From: Setophaga petechia
Taxonomy: Eukaryota > Chordata > Aves > Passeriformes > Parulidae
DNA: 64,000 bases
NCBI GenBank assembly: GCA_024362935.1
Contig: JANCRA010000030.1
Coordinates: forward strand, 5,172,596-5,236,595
Direction of reading: 5' to 3'
Below the pieces are notes generated by a model. It made no database searches. It saw nothing but the letters and a program-made list of their open reading frames with translations, and was not told the DNA's origin. Made by a program: the position numbers and the translations under genes. This document shows, one piece after another, positions 1 through 25,003 of the stretch. Position 1 is the stretch's first letter. Each line of letters starts with the position of its first letter.

Positions 1-92
1 TTTTTTAAGCTTACTCTAGTTCATAATACCTGGACTGCATGGCTCTACATGGAAAATTTCTGCCTGCTTTCTGTTCTCCTTCACACTGGCAG

Positions 93-11339
<11,247 letters not shown>

Positions 11340-11955
11340 TTCCTGGGCTACAAAAACATGAAGAGATTGTTACCACCTTGAGAGAGCATAGAGAAGACTT
11401 TGCAGGCCCAGTGGAAAAGCCAACAGGATTTGTAGTACAGGTAGTGCTGATGGCCCTGCAAGCTGAATTAACCTGCTGTGGGTTTTCCAGCCTCATGTGT
11501 AGGAAGGATCCTGGATGTCAATTACCTTTAAGGAATAATTAATGTTTGACAGGGTGTATCTTCTTCTGTCATTGAACGTAGATGAAATTTGGAATTTAAG
11601 CTGGACTTGAAATCAAATCATCTCTGCAACCCAGGTTACTCTTTGCAAAAAGCCTAAGTAAGTAGTGTGATTTTTAAAGTTGTAGCATAGCAGGGGAGTG
11701 GCCACTTCTCACTGATTTTCTAGAGGTGCAGCATTCCCTCCTGGTAATGATTGTATGCCATTCCCCACTCATAAAAATGTGTATGCCAGACGAGGAATGG
11801 ATTTTAACACTACCAAGACAATGATGTTTGATAATGATCCAAGTGATTTATTGCGAGGAAGATGAATCTTTCTATTTAAGGATGCCAACTCTTAGCTATT
11901 GTTTATAATGATATCAAACTCCACAGCTTTGCACATGTTTTTTGTCTTTTTTGAA

Positions 11956-11982
11956 AATAAAGATAGCTTTCTATATAATAAA
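11956..11982 (+). promoter_or_regulatory. PKN3: PKN3 polyadenylation signals (two AATAAA)
   Basis: AATAAA occurs at 11956-11961 and again at 11977-11982, about 620-640 bases after the PKN3 stop. These are the first canonical signals downstream of the gene on this strand. Confidence 0.7.
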
Positions 11983-12090
11983 TATTCAGCTTTTCATCTC
12001 CTTTGTGTCAGCTGAATGTTTCAGATCAGGGCTAACTTAAACGCTCAACAGGCAGGACTTTGATTTTCTCCAGAAATGCCGGTAGTAATA

Positions 12091-12118
12091 TTTTCTTTCT
12101 TTCTTTCTTTCTTTCTTC
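12091..12118. repeat. (TTTC)n microsatellite
   Basis: About six tandem TTTC units with a slightly degenerate right end, located between the PKN3 and ZDHHC12 3' ends. Confidence 0.9.
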
Positions 12119-12880
12119 CTTCTCACTCAGGTTTTCTGTGTACATGTTGCATGGTATCATCAGCTGAGAGATACCAATGACTGCAGTCAGTTTATGTCTT
12201 CACAGATTTTATCAGTGTGTACATCCTGTATAATTTTTGGGGACAGCTAAGCAATGACAGTCAGTACTGGAAATTTAGTGAGTTAAAGGTGATTTCATTG
12301 CCTCGTAATCTATCTTGTAATTATACTTTATAAGATACATTTTCGTATCTTAAATTCATAATGTTAGCTCACTGGGCAAAAAGGGAAGGGTTTTTAGAGA
12401 TAAGGCTTCTGATACAAACAAGGACACAATCGTTGCTCTTTCAGTTTTTCACCAGATGGAGACAGGAGTGGGAGTAAGGCAACTGTGCTGTAGCTGGAGA
12501 CAAGGATCTAGGGAATTGTTAAGCCAAGACAGGTCCCAGTGCTTCAGGATTCAGTGAGGTAAGAGCTCTGTTTGTGCAAACCAGGGATATTTCACACTCA
12601 ACCTAGATTTCCTATTTTCAGAGCCAAGCATAGCTGCTTCTGAAAATTCCCCTGGACAAAGATCCTTTCAACCTCCTGCTCACCCTGGCAGTGCACTGGC
12701 CTGTTTAGAGCAGGATACACATTTTCCTCACTCTTGTTGGAGTGACAGTTGCTGTTGGCCTCTGTGGTGTATTTTGTGGCTTTAGTTCAAGGCCACTGTG
12801 TAGTGGGAGGTAGCACAGGTGAAGTCTAGAACTTGGGTTCAAAGAAAGAGTCATAGACAATTTAAAAATGCATATTTAAT

Positions 12881-14574
12881 ATTTTATTTTATAATTTATG
12901 GTTGAGTAAAAAAAAAAAAGGGTAAATTAACACCCAGGTGTATTTTAAAGAAATACCAGACAGAGCAAAACTGCTTTGGGCTGTTGTACCTGCTGATAAA
13001 GTTTCACTTGACTGATACCTGAAGAACCAGGAACTGCAGTGTGACAGATGATCCACACTTCAGCAGGTACCACAGCAACACAAGCAACCTGCAGAATACT
13101 TCTGAATGGTGTACACTTCTTTACAAAAACAATCTTTAGCATTCTGATATCCCTCTGATAAAGCTTCTACCCTGAATAAAGCAGACTCTGCAGAGATTAC
13201 AAACTCTGGAGCTGGTCAAAAAAGGGATCTTTTGCTGCATTTAAATTGCTTTTGGACTGTCCTGCTGTATTAGTAACTACACTATTTTTTCATGAGTGTT
13301 CATCAACTTTAAACCCTGAGTGCTTCTGAGTTACTGTTAATTCCTGAGCCAAGACAATTAAGGCACAAGACAATTTTAGCTAACATTTTGTTGTGGTGGT
13401 TTTTCTTGTTTTGTTTGTTTTTGTTTTAACAGAAAAGGGTCAGGACTAAAATTCACACCACAGCCTTTTTTGTTTTAAAGCTAAGATCAGTCATCCCAAA
13501 CTTCCTTTCAGTTCCCCATGGAAATCTGAAGTATGACCTTTTATTTCAATGGAAAACAGATCCTCTTGCTGCTGGCCTGAAAGCTGTCAGCATCTCTCAT
13601 CTCAGGAGCTGGCAGCTTTTCTCTCCCATTGAAATTGTATTATTTTATTAAAATGTCACTAGTGAGTTGAGGTAGTAGTAGTTTTACCAACAGTGTTACT
13701 TTAGGCATGAGGTATCCACCTCTGCTCCTGCTTCTCTCCCTGCAGCAAAGGCCTGAGCATAATGTTATCTGCAGAAATAACTCAGCAGCCAAGGATTACT
13801 TTTCTGTCCAAAGGAAAGTGATGGTATCATTCTTCACTGACTTGATTCAAAACAGTGAATTGTTAGCAGCATCATCAACTTAAAAAGCTGTGAGGAAGCT
13901 GCTCAGGGCATCACAAAATACAGGTTAATTATCTCATAAGATTAATTGGATGTCTTACAGCTCTTTCTTATGCACATTAACAGTATTAAGCCTTAAGTCT
14001 TCATGGAAAGCATTAAGTTGAGGCATGTGGACAAAATAAAATTTGCTTTTGGCTCTCTAAATATTTACTCAAATATTTCTCTTACATTCCTGATGCTACT
14101 GCCAAAAGGCACTGCAGTTCTCACAGCCAGAACTTGGCTGAAAAAAGGCCAGAGGAATTACACTGATCCTGGCTGGTTTTATCTGCAATTGCTGCTGTTC
14201 CCTAGCAGCAAAAGGCAAGGGAGACCTTGGAGAAGAGAAGGGAACATGAATTGTCACACTACTCTTGCATTTCTTCTGGAGAGATAGAATAGTGGATGCA
14301 CTTAACAAAAGGAAATAAATTTAGAGATACCTTGCTCAGCCTGGAAAACTGCTGTGTTGGTTTTGACCTTCCCAGAACTGTATTCTTGCCTTTACCAGTG
14401 TTGTTTATATATAAAAAATAACCCTGACTATCTCTGAAATGTAGTTTGCAGGTGAACAGGTTGTGGAGCAGTTGCATAGTCCACAATGTGTTAAAGTTCA
14501 GTGCAAGGAAACAGCAGCCATTGCATTAGCAAAGTCTTACCCAGCAGCCTGCCAGGTGTGCTGGCACACTGGGA
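12881..14574 (-). other. ZDHHC12: Probable ZDHHC12 3' UTR
   Basis: This is a non-coding stretch following the ZDHHC12 stop on the - strand. The candidate poly(A) signal AATAAA (- strand) is at 12888-12883, inside an AT-rich patch. The resulting 3' UTR of about 1.7 kb is inferred from that signal alone, and a shorter UTR with a variant signal is possible. Confidence 0.45.
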
Positions 14575-17500
14575 CTAGACAGGCTCACTGTTCTTGTGAA
14601 AATAGATGTTCTCCCATGCAGTGAGGTGGCGTGAACAGAAGAATCTCCAGAGATTGAGGATTATCCCTTGGTCAAAGGGGTTCTCCAGCTCAGAGTGCCG
14701 CAGGTAGGAGATGCGGTGGTGGGACATGAACTCCCAGGTGGTGGTGTTGCATGAGATCAGGTACAGGTGGGAAACAAGCAGCAGCAGGACCACAATGGTG
14801 AATATGAATATCAGGAGGAAGGATACAAGGAGGAAAATGTTGTGCTGCAGCCACTCCCGGGATTGTTCAAAGTAGAGGCCTGACCTTTCAATTCAAACAG
14901 AAATAAATCTGTAGTTAAAGAAGCAGAGCTAGTTTCATAAAGTAAGCAAACCTGATGACACATTTAAGTTTGATTCATAACTAATGAGCTGCTAATAATC
15001 CTTGACTACAGAGAGTTAATATACTATGAAGTCCTGAGAGACTGCACCACAGGGATTGGAAGCTAAATTGAGAAGATTCTGTTTCCCTGACAGCTGTGAG
15101 ACACAGTCGCCCTGGGTTAACTCCTCTCCTGAACAGCTGGAACCCTGTTGGAGTTTCCAGCACTTGAATGTGTAAACAAAGATTGTGTTACAGGGACTGA
15201 AGCAAAATGAACAATGAAACCTAAATTACCAGAGACTGCTCAAGATTAGGGAGCTCCAGGATGCAGAAGAGGGTGAAGATCCAAAGCCAGTCTACGTTCT
15301 ATGCCAGCCCAAGGAGCACTACAACTTACAGCAATCTCAGAGGTCCAAAAGCCATCTCCCAGCCTTACCAAGCAACATGGCCTCCCCACAGCAGAACCAC
15401 AAGCTGCACACTCAGGTAAACTATGAAGAGGGGGTGATTCCTTTCTCCTACACAGTTCTCAAGCCAGGGGCAGTGATGGTCGTAGCGCCGCACGCAGTGC
15501 TGGCACTGCTGGCAGTGCTTGGCTCGCATGGGTTGCTGCAAAACACAACCAGGAAAAGAAAAAACTCACTGGCTATAGTTCATGGCTGTGCCACTCCCAT
15601 TTGGTAGAAGAGAACATCATGCGAATCTGTCTTTCCCCACAATATTGTCCCTAAAACACTTGCTTGTGAGACAACAGCACATCAGCATTGCTAAGACAAA
15701 TCAAAGGGATTGTGATTTTCCTGGTCAAGACCCAAATGGGTGGCATTCAAATTAAGTGATTCTTCCACACTCCTCCTATCTACACATTTTCTTTATTATC
15801 CACCTATTATAGGAAGTCCAGTGTGCCAAGGAGGGAGACAAAGCCAATCAGTGTAGTCAGGAAAGCATGAACCACAGTATTAAGGTGAAAAACTAGAACC
15901 ACTACTATCAAATAGAGTGGCCAGGGATGTGATGTTTTATGGGGATGTACAGAGAAGTGCCTCCATGTGAGTACAAGACACCTGCACAGAAAACAGCTCA
16001 ATTACCAGGCACAGAGAAGGTGAAAGACCTGGCTGAGAAAAGCAGTGCTTCCTAGGATTTGTCCCCTGCAGTGTATAAATGCTTTGCCAGCTTTTCTTCT
16101 TGCAATAAGCTCATTCCTCCTGGCTGATACTCTTCGGGAATTTATGGGAGCTGGGGTAGTGCTTAATTTCATTAAACTGATAAGGATCATTCTGAAAATA
16201 AGCCTTTCTAGGCTTAGGCAAACTGTTTTAAGAGCTAATTTAATTGCTGTAATTTCTCCTTCATGCTGTCTTTTACCATTCAGGCCAACATGTTGTTGTT
16301 TTAAGGCCCTGAACAAGTTCACAACAACGAGCAGTTCCCACAAGTTACACTCAGCTGCCTTTCTGACTATCAAGGTATTTTCAAAATAACTTCTTTGACA
16401 GTACTGCAAGGTCTGGCTCACATGGCAGTAAGAATGTGGAATACAATTTTCTCATGGCAAAAGAAGATTGTTTCTGTAAGCCAGCAGGGACTTGTTTCAG
16501 CCTTGGAAAACTCTGCATCACTACTACTTGTGTAGCTACACAGTCTGCCCAGCCTCCTCTGAGCAGCAATTGCAGACCACCAACAGCAGCTGAAGAACAA
16601 TATAAGCTTTCAAATCACTCATCCCTTCCTTTTCCAGCATGTTCTGGATGCCCACCTTCACCAGGCAGTAACCACAGCGCCGCAGCTTAATGTCACCTGG
16701 AAGCTGAGGGATCACCACACCTTGTTCTTTATCTTCACCTGCCTACAAAAAAAGAGAAAGGAAGGGACTGAGGAGGGTTCTTGGGCTCCTGTCTAGGCAT
16801 GACTGAGCTGTCTTGCTCCATAGTTTTACTTAACAGTTACACAGTGCTTGTTATCTCTTATCATTAGGAACAAAATAATTCATTAGAATACCTACAGAAT
16901 CTGCAGACAGTTATGGTACAGTGAGAAAGAACAGGTTACTGTAACCCTCCAAAGAATGTTTGCAGAGAGGCAGAAATAACTGTGGACAAGATACAGTCTG
17001 GGACAAAAACAAGGTTAGACTTCACTTCTAAACACAATAATGTCTTTTTGGTATGAGCAGTGCTAATTAGTCATTCACAGCCAACACTGACATTAATGAT
17101 GGATGACTAAGATTGATAATGCTTTTGTCCAACAGTCTATAAGGCAGTGAACCTTGAGCAGACTAGCAGTTACTGAAACTTTGCATCTCCATTTATTTCA
17201 CTGTATTTTCTTTGTGGATGTGTCCTCTGAGAGGGGAACAAATCCATAAAGAGTTCAATAAATAGAGCTGCAGAGAGCACTGTCTGCCAAGCCTGCCCTT
17301 CAGTTCGGGGCTTTTTTTTGCACTTGTACCACTTAGCAGTGGTTATTGTAAAATAGGTCATGTACACATTCCACAGGGCACTGCAGCCTCTGCTCTAGGA
17401 GAGGACTTGAGCTCAAATGGCACAGTTATGTATAAGGGAAGTGTGGTGTGAAAGGCATATTTAATGCCTGTATACCCTACTGCTGTTACCAAATACCAGT

Positions 17501-18216
17501 GTGAGACAGTCTGTCCTCATCTCCAACGGTCTGTGCATGTGTCCTTCATGCCAGCACAACAGAAACTGTTTCACATTGTTCTTTTCTATCAGAGTGGAAA
17601 AAGCAGAAAAGCCTATAGACTTTACAGCTACTCCACTTTGTTCTATTCATGAAGGGATCTACCTTCACTTCCTCTTCAGGCTTAACAAAACCCGGATCCA
17701 TGAGAGACACCTTGAAGTACAGCAGGATCGAGCATAAAACCAGCAAAACGAAGATCAGCGGCTGAAGCAACTCCCCGCGCTCCTCCTGCTTTTGCAGATC
17801 TGAAAGGTACCCATTAAATAGAGAGAGCAGCAGCTCCTTGTGAAGCCTCCTGGATTTTTCTCTCTAGCCTCAACAAAGGGGTCCCGAATCTAAGAAGAGG
17901 AAATGGGGAAGAGACCAGGTGGAGAGGCTGAGAAGGGGCTCCCCAGGCCCGCCCGCCCTCGGGGCACCCCCGGGCCGCGGCCGGGCGCAGACTGCCCGTG
18001 TCCCGCGGGGGCGCACGGCCCGGCCGCCATCCCCGTCCTCCGCCCGCCACTCCCGTCCTCCGCCCGCCGCCACCGGGGGCGGAGCGGCCCCGGCCGCCCC
18101 CTCCCCGCAGCCCGGGCGGGCCCCGCCTCACCCGTGGGGTGCAGGAGGAGCCCGAGCGCCAGGGCCGCGCTGAGGGCCGTGTGTGCCGCCCGCACCCAGC
18201 GCCCGCCGGGGCCCAT
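14575..18216 (-). CDS. ZDHHC12: Palmitoyltransferase ZDHHC12
   Basis: DHHC-type S-acyltransferase, a four-pass Golgi/ER membrane enzyme that palmitoylates protein cysteines. Exons on the - strand: 18216-18132, 17799-17663, 16742-16656, 15535-15369, 14884-14575 (stop). They join into 261 residues (human about 267). Hydrophobic segments lie near residues 8-26, 41-60, 137-157 and 174-203. The cysteine-rich domain runs from CGYCLVK in exon 3 into exon 4, where the catalytic motif DHHC is residues 122-125 ([17 protein letters not shown]). The TTxE motif of the family is at about 207-210 (NTTTWEF). The start codon is in a CpG island and gives MGPGGRWV, aligning with the usual N terminus. The last acceptor has a weak pyrimidine tract (TTGAATTGAAAG), but only this site restores the frame (W-S-G-L-Y). 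Confidence 0.96.
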
Positions 18217-18560
18217 GGCCCCCCGGCTTCACCGGCTCTGGGGCTCTGCCGGCCCGGAAGGCCTCCGGGCAGCGCGGGCAGGGCCGGACGGGACACGGGC
18301 AGCGCCCCGAGGCGGGGCCAGGGCGGCCCAGCCCTGCGGGGGAGGCTCCGCTGGGCTGGTTTCACTTCCAGAGAGGGCCCGGGCTCTGCTGGCTCGCTTT
18401 GGGCAAGCCCCGTGAGCCGGGTCCGCGGCTCCTTTTGTCCCCCTCACCGCCCCGGCGTTGTTGTGCCCTGCGGGGCCTTTCCTCGAGGAATGTTTTCCCT
18501 GAGCCCTCTCCGCGTGTCCTCCCGCCCTCACCCCGGGCTCTGGGGCGCAGGGCTGGGCAA
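17930..18560 (-). promoter_or_regulatory. ZDHHC12: CpG-island promoter of ZDHHC12
   Basis: A very GC- and CpG-rich stretch spans the first ZDHHC12 exon and its upstream flank. No TATA box is evident. Long open frames on both strands here are a composition effect. Confidence 0.75.
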
Positions 18561-21500
18561 ACTGTTCAGAGCCTCCGTTACATCGGGGCTGGTGGGTGTA
18601 CGGAGCTGGGGAAGGCTCGGGCAGCAGGTGCCGTTCAAAGGCTCCTCGAGGTGGTTCCCGAGGTGCTGCTCTGCGTTAATCCTGCCCTTGTTAATGTGGT
18701 TATTCCATGTGTTGGTTTCCAGCCCCCGGGAAGACGCGCGGAGAGGCAGCCCATTAACCAAACAGAGCCTGGAGAATGTCTGACATAACTCGAGGAGTGA
18801 TTTGATCTGGTTGAGATGGCTGCAGTCAAGAGGCTCCTGGCTGGGTGAGGTCATTGAACCCTCCCCAGGGCTGCCGAGGGAAGCAGGTGTGTATAGACTC
18901 ACCTGGAACAGACACCTAAAAGCAATTGAATTGCACCTGAGATGCACCTTGAATTGCACCCTTGATTTTTTGTCTCTTGCTAACAATAAAAAAAACCCAC
19001 CAAGGTGACTATAGCACAGATATATTTACACTTTGAGTGTCTAAGGGAGATGAATGTTATCATAGACCTGTAGAAGTTCCAAAATCAGTGCTTTCTCTTT
19101 AACTCCTTTCAGTTTTAACCTTGCTGCTTTTGTTACCTTCTTTCACAATAAAATTTTGGAAAGAAATATCATATTCTTTATAAATTATAAATTTACCCTC
19201 CAGCACCTGAAAGTGGATTCCTTGGTATTGTTTGCCCACAAACTGATTATTTCAGTTTCTTCATATGAGACAGTGCTGATGCCAGGAAAGCACCTGGTTG
19301 TGTGGGTCACTTAAATGGTTTACCTGAGACTGCTGTGTTGAAATGTTAACAATTGTCAACTAAATTTCCAGCAATCATTCAAACTCTTTTGGTTTTTTTT
19401 CATTCTAGGTAAATGCAAAGCCTATGCATTTCTCTCTTCCCTCAGACACCTCAGGCTGTACTGGTGCTCAGAAAAAGGTGGGTAGTGTCTTTCCTTCTTC
19501 ACAGAGAGGTGTAAATTTTAAAGCTTAATGAAAGCAATTTGAGTAGTAATAATATTATCCACTTGAAAGTAGAAACATTTTGATGTTCTAGAATAATCTG
19601 TCCTAAGGAATATATTCTCACTCTCTTTGCAATTAAAATGATTTGGTGCATGTTACTCTTTTTATCTTCTCCTTCAGCTTTGAAACCTGTCTTGCAGAGA
19701 TCAGGGCTTATCTCTTGTCTCAAGGGTTTCAGCCTCAGTGAGTGGTTGAAATTAGGCTCAGTTACAGAAAGTCTCTAGTAGTTAAGTTTCTGAGGAGAAT
19801 CTTGGTTCCTGTGGCATCCCAGCTCGAATGCCATGCTGCTGGCAGGCTAAGGTATCTCTCTGGACTCCTACAGCACAGCATGTTTTCAGCAGTTCAGTTT
19901 CATACAAAAGCTCCTCCCATCCTGTTCACCTTGCTCCTTTACAGTGACCACTGAATTAACTGGCACTGAGCCCTCCCAGGACCAGGGCCTTACAAAGGAA
20001 TCAGGCTGGCCTTAAAGCAGATTGGCTTTTCCTAATGCTCAGATCCTGCCCCTTCCAAAGCCCAGGCTGTGGAGTGTGAACTGCAGATACATCAGAGTTC
20101 AGAGCAATCTGGACACTCAAATATTGTCCTGATTTTTTCCTCCTCTCATACAATTTCCTAACAATGCTCTTGTCCTCCACTATTTTCTTCTGTTGACAAG
20201 CAGTATTGTGTCTTTTGGAGTGATGAAAGGCAAAGGCACTGAACAGCATCATCAACACGTGGCAGTTCCTTTCATTTTTAATTAAATATATGACAGCCAA
20301 TGGACCAATAATGTACCTAAATAAACCACATTCATAGAACAAAGGAAGAAGACACTCTTGAGCACTAGGTTTAATACACAGCGGGTATCCAATGGATACA
20401 ACAGAAAAGTTAATTCATTCAGAATTGTAAGGAAGCAACAGTTGTGCATTTTGATTTTTTGCTCAGTTTCACCAGGTACAAACATTTGAACCAGGCCTCA
20501 GCATCAGGCAGGTCCATGGACAGAGTAAAAGGAGATGCTTGCTCATTATAACTGAGGGTATTTTCATTGAAAAACAAGGAAATACATATTTAATTAGCTT
20601 TAAAACTTTTTTTAAAACAAGGAAAGAGTTACAGAGAGGATCAGTGACAATTACATTAAATCAAAACAGTCTGCTAAAGCAGAAGTGTTTCAGTTCAGCA
20701 GAGTATCTCCCTCATTCCTTAAGTGCTCTTTTCTCCTTCAGCCCTCATGTTGCTTTTCATCTATTCCTGATGACTGTTGCCCTCTGTGCTTCATCCACAT
20801 ACATGGTTGTCGTGGAGACCAGCTGTTTCCCCACTTTTAATTCTCTTTCCAGCACAAGCTGTCCTCTAACACCTGAGCTGTGGCAGACTCCTCCCTAAAC
20901 AGTCTCAAAGAAATTTCTTTTCCATGGATAGTGCCTGACTGCAGTGCCCTCTAGCTCTTGCCCTACTGGTAATTAATTGCACTCTTCAGGTAATGAGAGG
21001 GAATTGACTCACAGCTCCAAGACTTTCTTCCCACTCATCTTCTGCAGAGACCAGAGTGACAGCAGCAGAAGCCCAGCCAAGGTGAAAAGCTGGGTAGGAT
21101 TCAGTGCTGAAGAGGATAATTTCAGTAGGAAGGTGCAGGGAAACAGCAGCCATGGTGCAGATGAATTATCTGCAGTGTTCTGATTGCCACAAATATCAGT
21201 GCTAAACTTTCTTGGCTTGGTCTAGATGAGAAAGTCTGGTGCTTCTGGGTGTTAAACATCATCCAAGTAGATGCCAATCCTTATGAGCAATTCCTCCCAC
21301 AGATTTTGTAAAATGGAAGCACTGGTGGGAAGTTGCTCACCAGTTTGCTCTTATCTGCTCCAGAGAACCTGGACACCTGGCATTGCTGGGTCACTGACAA
21401 AGGCCACTGGAGGACAGGGCAGCCTTCAGCCAGGAAGGAAACCACACACAGTTCAGGTAGAGGGTTCCTTGGTTGGCACAGTTTCTGCAGGGAGCTACTG

Positions 21501-22950
21501 AGTCGTGTTCGTGCTCTGCTTGCCAAGCTTTGGAATATTAAAGGGAATGTAGTAGTGAAAACATGAAGAGTCTGAGTGGGCTAACAGCTACTGAGCACAA
21601 GGAGCCCCTCTGCAATATCCTTACATGCTGAGAACTTCTCTACAGCTGGATTTTCATTTGAAAAATAGAACCCCATTCTGTTTTCTCAGCAGGGTTGGTC
21701 ACTGGCTGTATGATTTTGTGTGGAAGTGAAGTTTCTTGGCTTGTTCCTTTGATCCAGCAAAGCTGGAAGGCCTGAGAGGAATCCTTGGAGCAGTCAAGCA
21801 TTTTAGGGTATCCAACTTCCCCTTTTACATTAAATCTTCATAAAAAATCTGCCACTTTGCCCTCCCTTCCTTTGCAGAACATTGATGTGATGTCTGCAGG
21901 CAACTCTCCTGTTCTGTCCTCAGCTCTGGATCTATGGCACCAGTTAAATCCTTGCCACCAAAACCAGTTTTCAGGTTATGCATTATGCCTGTTGTTTCAA
22001 TTAGGGAAAACGAGGCCCAAACTGGTTTCAGACTTTCAATTACTGGAACTGTTGCATTGTGCTCTGGTGCTCAAAGGACACTGTTTACTCTTTGATCCTT
22101 ACTGAAGGGAAAATGTTATTTTTCAGCTCACAAAACCTTGAAGACACAGAAGCTTGTAGGCAAAGCTCATGTTACTCTAACAGGGGTATTATTCCTTTTC
22201 ATGTGCTGCCTGAGGTATTTACCTTGCTGGTGGCCTGGCTCAAAATCTTATGTGAGGCTTTCTGCAATTGCCCAGTTAAGAGTTCCCTCTTTCACCTGGG
22301 AATGGTGACAGATTTCAGCAAGCTGAGCTTTTCTGTCAGCCTAGCCTGCTTCCATTCATCTCCTTATTGCTGGGAAATTGAAATCTTTTTATCCTGGTTT
22401 GGGCTGAGGTACAGCTTGCTGAGGGTCTGTGAGCAGTGAGAACAGAAGTTACCTCTGCAGTGTGAAACAGCTTTGATGCAGTGAGGATCTTGTTAGTTTG
22501 GGATGGAGCAGGTGAGACTCCAGAAACTGCTTGACTTGTGGAAGCATTGGTTTGGAAAACCCAAACCTTTGGGGTCTCAAGGCAGATAAAACCAAACCAT
22601 TGGTTGTCATTAGCCTTGATGTAGTTGTGCCAAAGTCTCAGAGCAGAGCCCAATGCTGGGCTTGGATTGCAGTGAGAGGCTGGGATCTGCTCCAGCTGAG
22701 ATGGGAGCTCCACTGTCTCCCCAGTGTGGCAGCTGCATTCTGGGACAAGGCTTTCTGATACCTCACACCTGTCATCTGTCCCCTGCTGCTCTACTCCCAC
22801 CTTGCCAATGAGTGCTTTTTGTCAGCTGGTTCAAGATTTTAGTGACAGGAGCTTTCACTACATGGGCATTGGAAAGGAAGCAGATGTGGTGGGTGGTACT
22901 GCCATGTGAAACAACTTCCAAGGACAGCAGCACTAAATGGGGAGTTAAAG
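18561..22950. other. Intergenic DNA between ZDHHC12 and ZER1
   Basis: I see no recognisable exon, RNA gene or full repeat in this stretch. Short open frames on both strands lack family motifs and splice-phase partners. Confidence 0.6.
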
Positions 22951-25003
22951 AGCAAAGCCTGACTCCCCTAACAACCAAGGCTGTATTTGCAGCCCCTCTT
23001 AGTTTTGCATCTAGAAGGAAGATTAGCAAATGTTGCACAGAAAACAGATCTTGAAATAAGCTCATAGGGACACAAATTCTTGGGAAACAAGAATAAGAGA
23101 AAAATACATTTCAAATGACTGCAAAAAAGTATAATTTGTCAAGTTTTGCAATCTTATGAAAACAATTTAAAAGTGACACAAAAATATATATAAGTTTGAA
23201 AAATACTTAAAAGAAAAAAGTACAGATCTCACAATACCAAAACAAATTGACGTATGGTTAAAAAGAAAAAAAAAAAGACATTGAATAACACCGTATTGGC
23301 AGTAAAAGTAAACCTCTCCAGGCAGTTGTGTTCTGTCAGTTAAAGTGTCAGTTTGTGGATCAAGGATCCATCTTTAACGTGCTCACAAGGACAACATGAA
23401 CTCTGAGCATTAGCAGAGCCTCATAGCAGCGACTCAAATCTGAGAGCAAAGTGTACAAGGGAAGAGAGCAGCGAGGTACTGTGCTCTGAGGCCTGAAATG
23501 TCCCAGCCTGCATGGCCATGGGCTCATCTTCCTTCTACCAGGCACATCTTTTCTGAGTTCCTTCTCAGGGAAGATTTGTCAAAGAACTGTGATGAGCAGT
23601 GGGCTATGACACAGACAACTGTGGCTGTGAGGCAAAGCTTGGCCTTCACCTTCTTGAGCCATTATGGGTCTGGAGTGTCACAGGTGAAGAGCAGCTCAGT
23701 GGGACTCTCACCTGTGTCACACAGACTGGAGTAATGCTGCTCCTGGGACTGGGACTGCACTGCTAAGTGCTTCTGGGAGTCAATAGCAATAGGGCCTTCT
23801 GCTTCTGAGAACAGGGGGAAGATGCTGGGGTGGAACAAAAGGTGCTGTTGCCCTTCAGAGGGTGCCTGGAGACTCCCCACCTCCAATTCCAGCAGTTGTG
23901 CTGCAGTGAGCTTCCTGGGAAGGGAGATTATGATGCTACTGAGCACAGCTTGTGATGACAGACTAAGGAAGGGCAGAACAGCTCCAGTCCCCTCCTGGGA
24001 CTTGCACAAGGGGGTACAGCTGCTCAGGACTAGGGCCTAGCAGAGTATAGTGCAGAGGGAAATACTCTGGCTTTGTAGCCCTTCCCTACAAAAAAGAACA
24101 CTACTAAAAAGGTGGTGAAGGACTGGAATGAAGATGTTTAGCCCTTTGTGAACAAACCTTGTGCCTTGTTGCACAGGCTCCCTTTGAGCCAAGAAGGTAT
24201 AACTGGTTCTACTGGTCATCCCTGACCTTCTGAGGCTGGCTGGGCTGGCAGATCCCACTGTACTGCAAATGGGGACAAAACAGACCTCTTGACTTTATTG
24301 GGGAAGTCTTACTTCCAAATGACCCACACAGAATTAGCAATGCTTCCATTAATGTGAGTCTTCTATAAAAAGCCCTTAAGGGAGTGAATTAGCTTGAAAA
24401 GTCTTCTCTCGTTTCTCCATTTCCAAGTCTCACTAAAACTTCTTTTTAAAAAAAGTTATTTTGGTTTATCTCCCTGGTATTGTGTCCCCCAACCTCTCTA
24501 ACCAAATAAATAACTCGTCACTGCCCCACTGAGCGGCCAGTGCTGATTTAGGACTGGTGTTCTTGCAGACATCACAGGACCTCATGCAGTACAGCAAAAG
24601 GGAATTTTCTAAAAAGTGGGAAATAAACGTCACACTAGTGATCACACAACTAGGTCTTCAAGCTCATGGTCATTTGAGGCTCTCTGTGTGGTCTAAAATA
24701 AATGGTTAAAAGATACATAATGTAATTGTCTTTGTTTTTTGTTTTCTTTTTATACAGAAATCATACACACAGAACTTCAACCTGAAACTTCATAACAAAA
24801 AAGTCCACTAAGTTAAGGAAAGCATTTTGTTGTGCAAAAAGTCCCTCCCCCCTCCCCTATTCACCTTCATCTACTGAGGGTCTCACACACACACATAAAG
24901 TTTCCTTCCAACGGGCGAGTTGGTAAGAAAGAGTCCTCCCTATGTACAGTGAGTTAGAGAGAAGCTGGATACAGTGCTGGCAAGAGGCACTGGGTGATTG
25001 CCT
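22951..25003 (-). other. ZER1: Probable ZER1 3' UTR with AT-rich distal block
   Basis: This is non-coding DNA following the ZER1 stop at 25004. A canonical - strand AATAAA lies at 24299-24294, about 0.7 kb past the stop. Further on, 23050-23300 is markedly AT-rich on both sides of an A-rich tract, a texture common in distal vertebrate 3' UTRs. Which site is used cannot be told from sequence. Confidence 0.45.

Larger units (their letters stand above)
11340..12880 (+). other. PKN3: PKN3 3' UTR and start of the PKN3/ZDHHC12 tail-to-tail gap
   Basis: This stretch is non-coding. The PKN3 3' UTR runs to two candidate poly(A) signals near 11956 and 11977. The rest is unique-looking sequence with a TTTC microsatellite. 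I see no additional exon. Confidence 0.7.

Noticed and set aside
17814..18783. Long open frames on both strands near 18 kb
   Set aside because: This is the same composition effect in the ZDHHC12 CpG island. Only the 18216-18132 exon has homology and a valid donor.
22336..22800. 154-codon - strand open frame in the ZDHHC12-ZER1 gap
   Set aside because: No family motif, no conserved-looking composition and no splice partners. It is consistent with chance in unique intergenic DNA.
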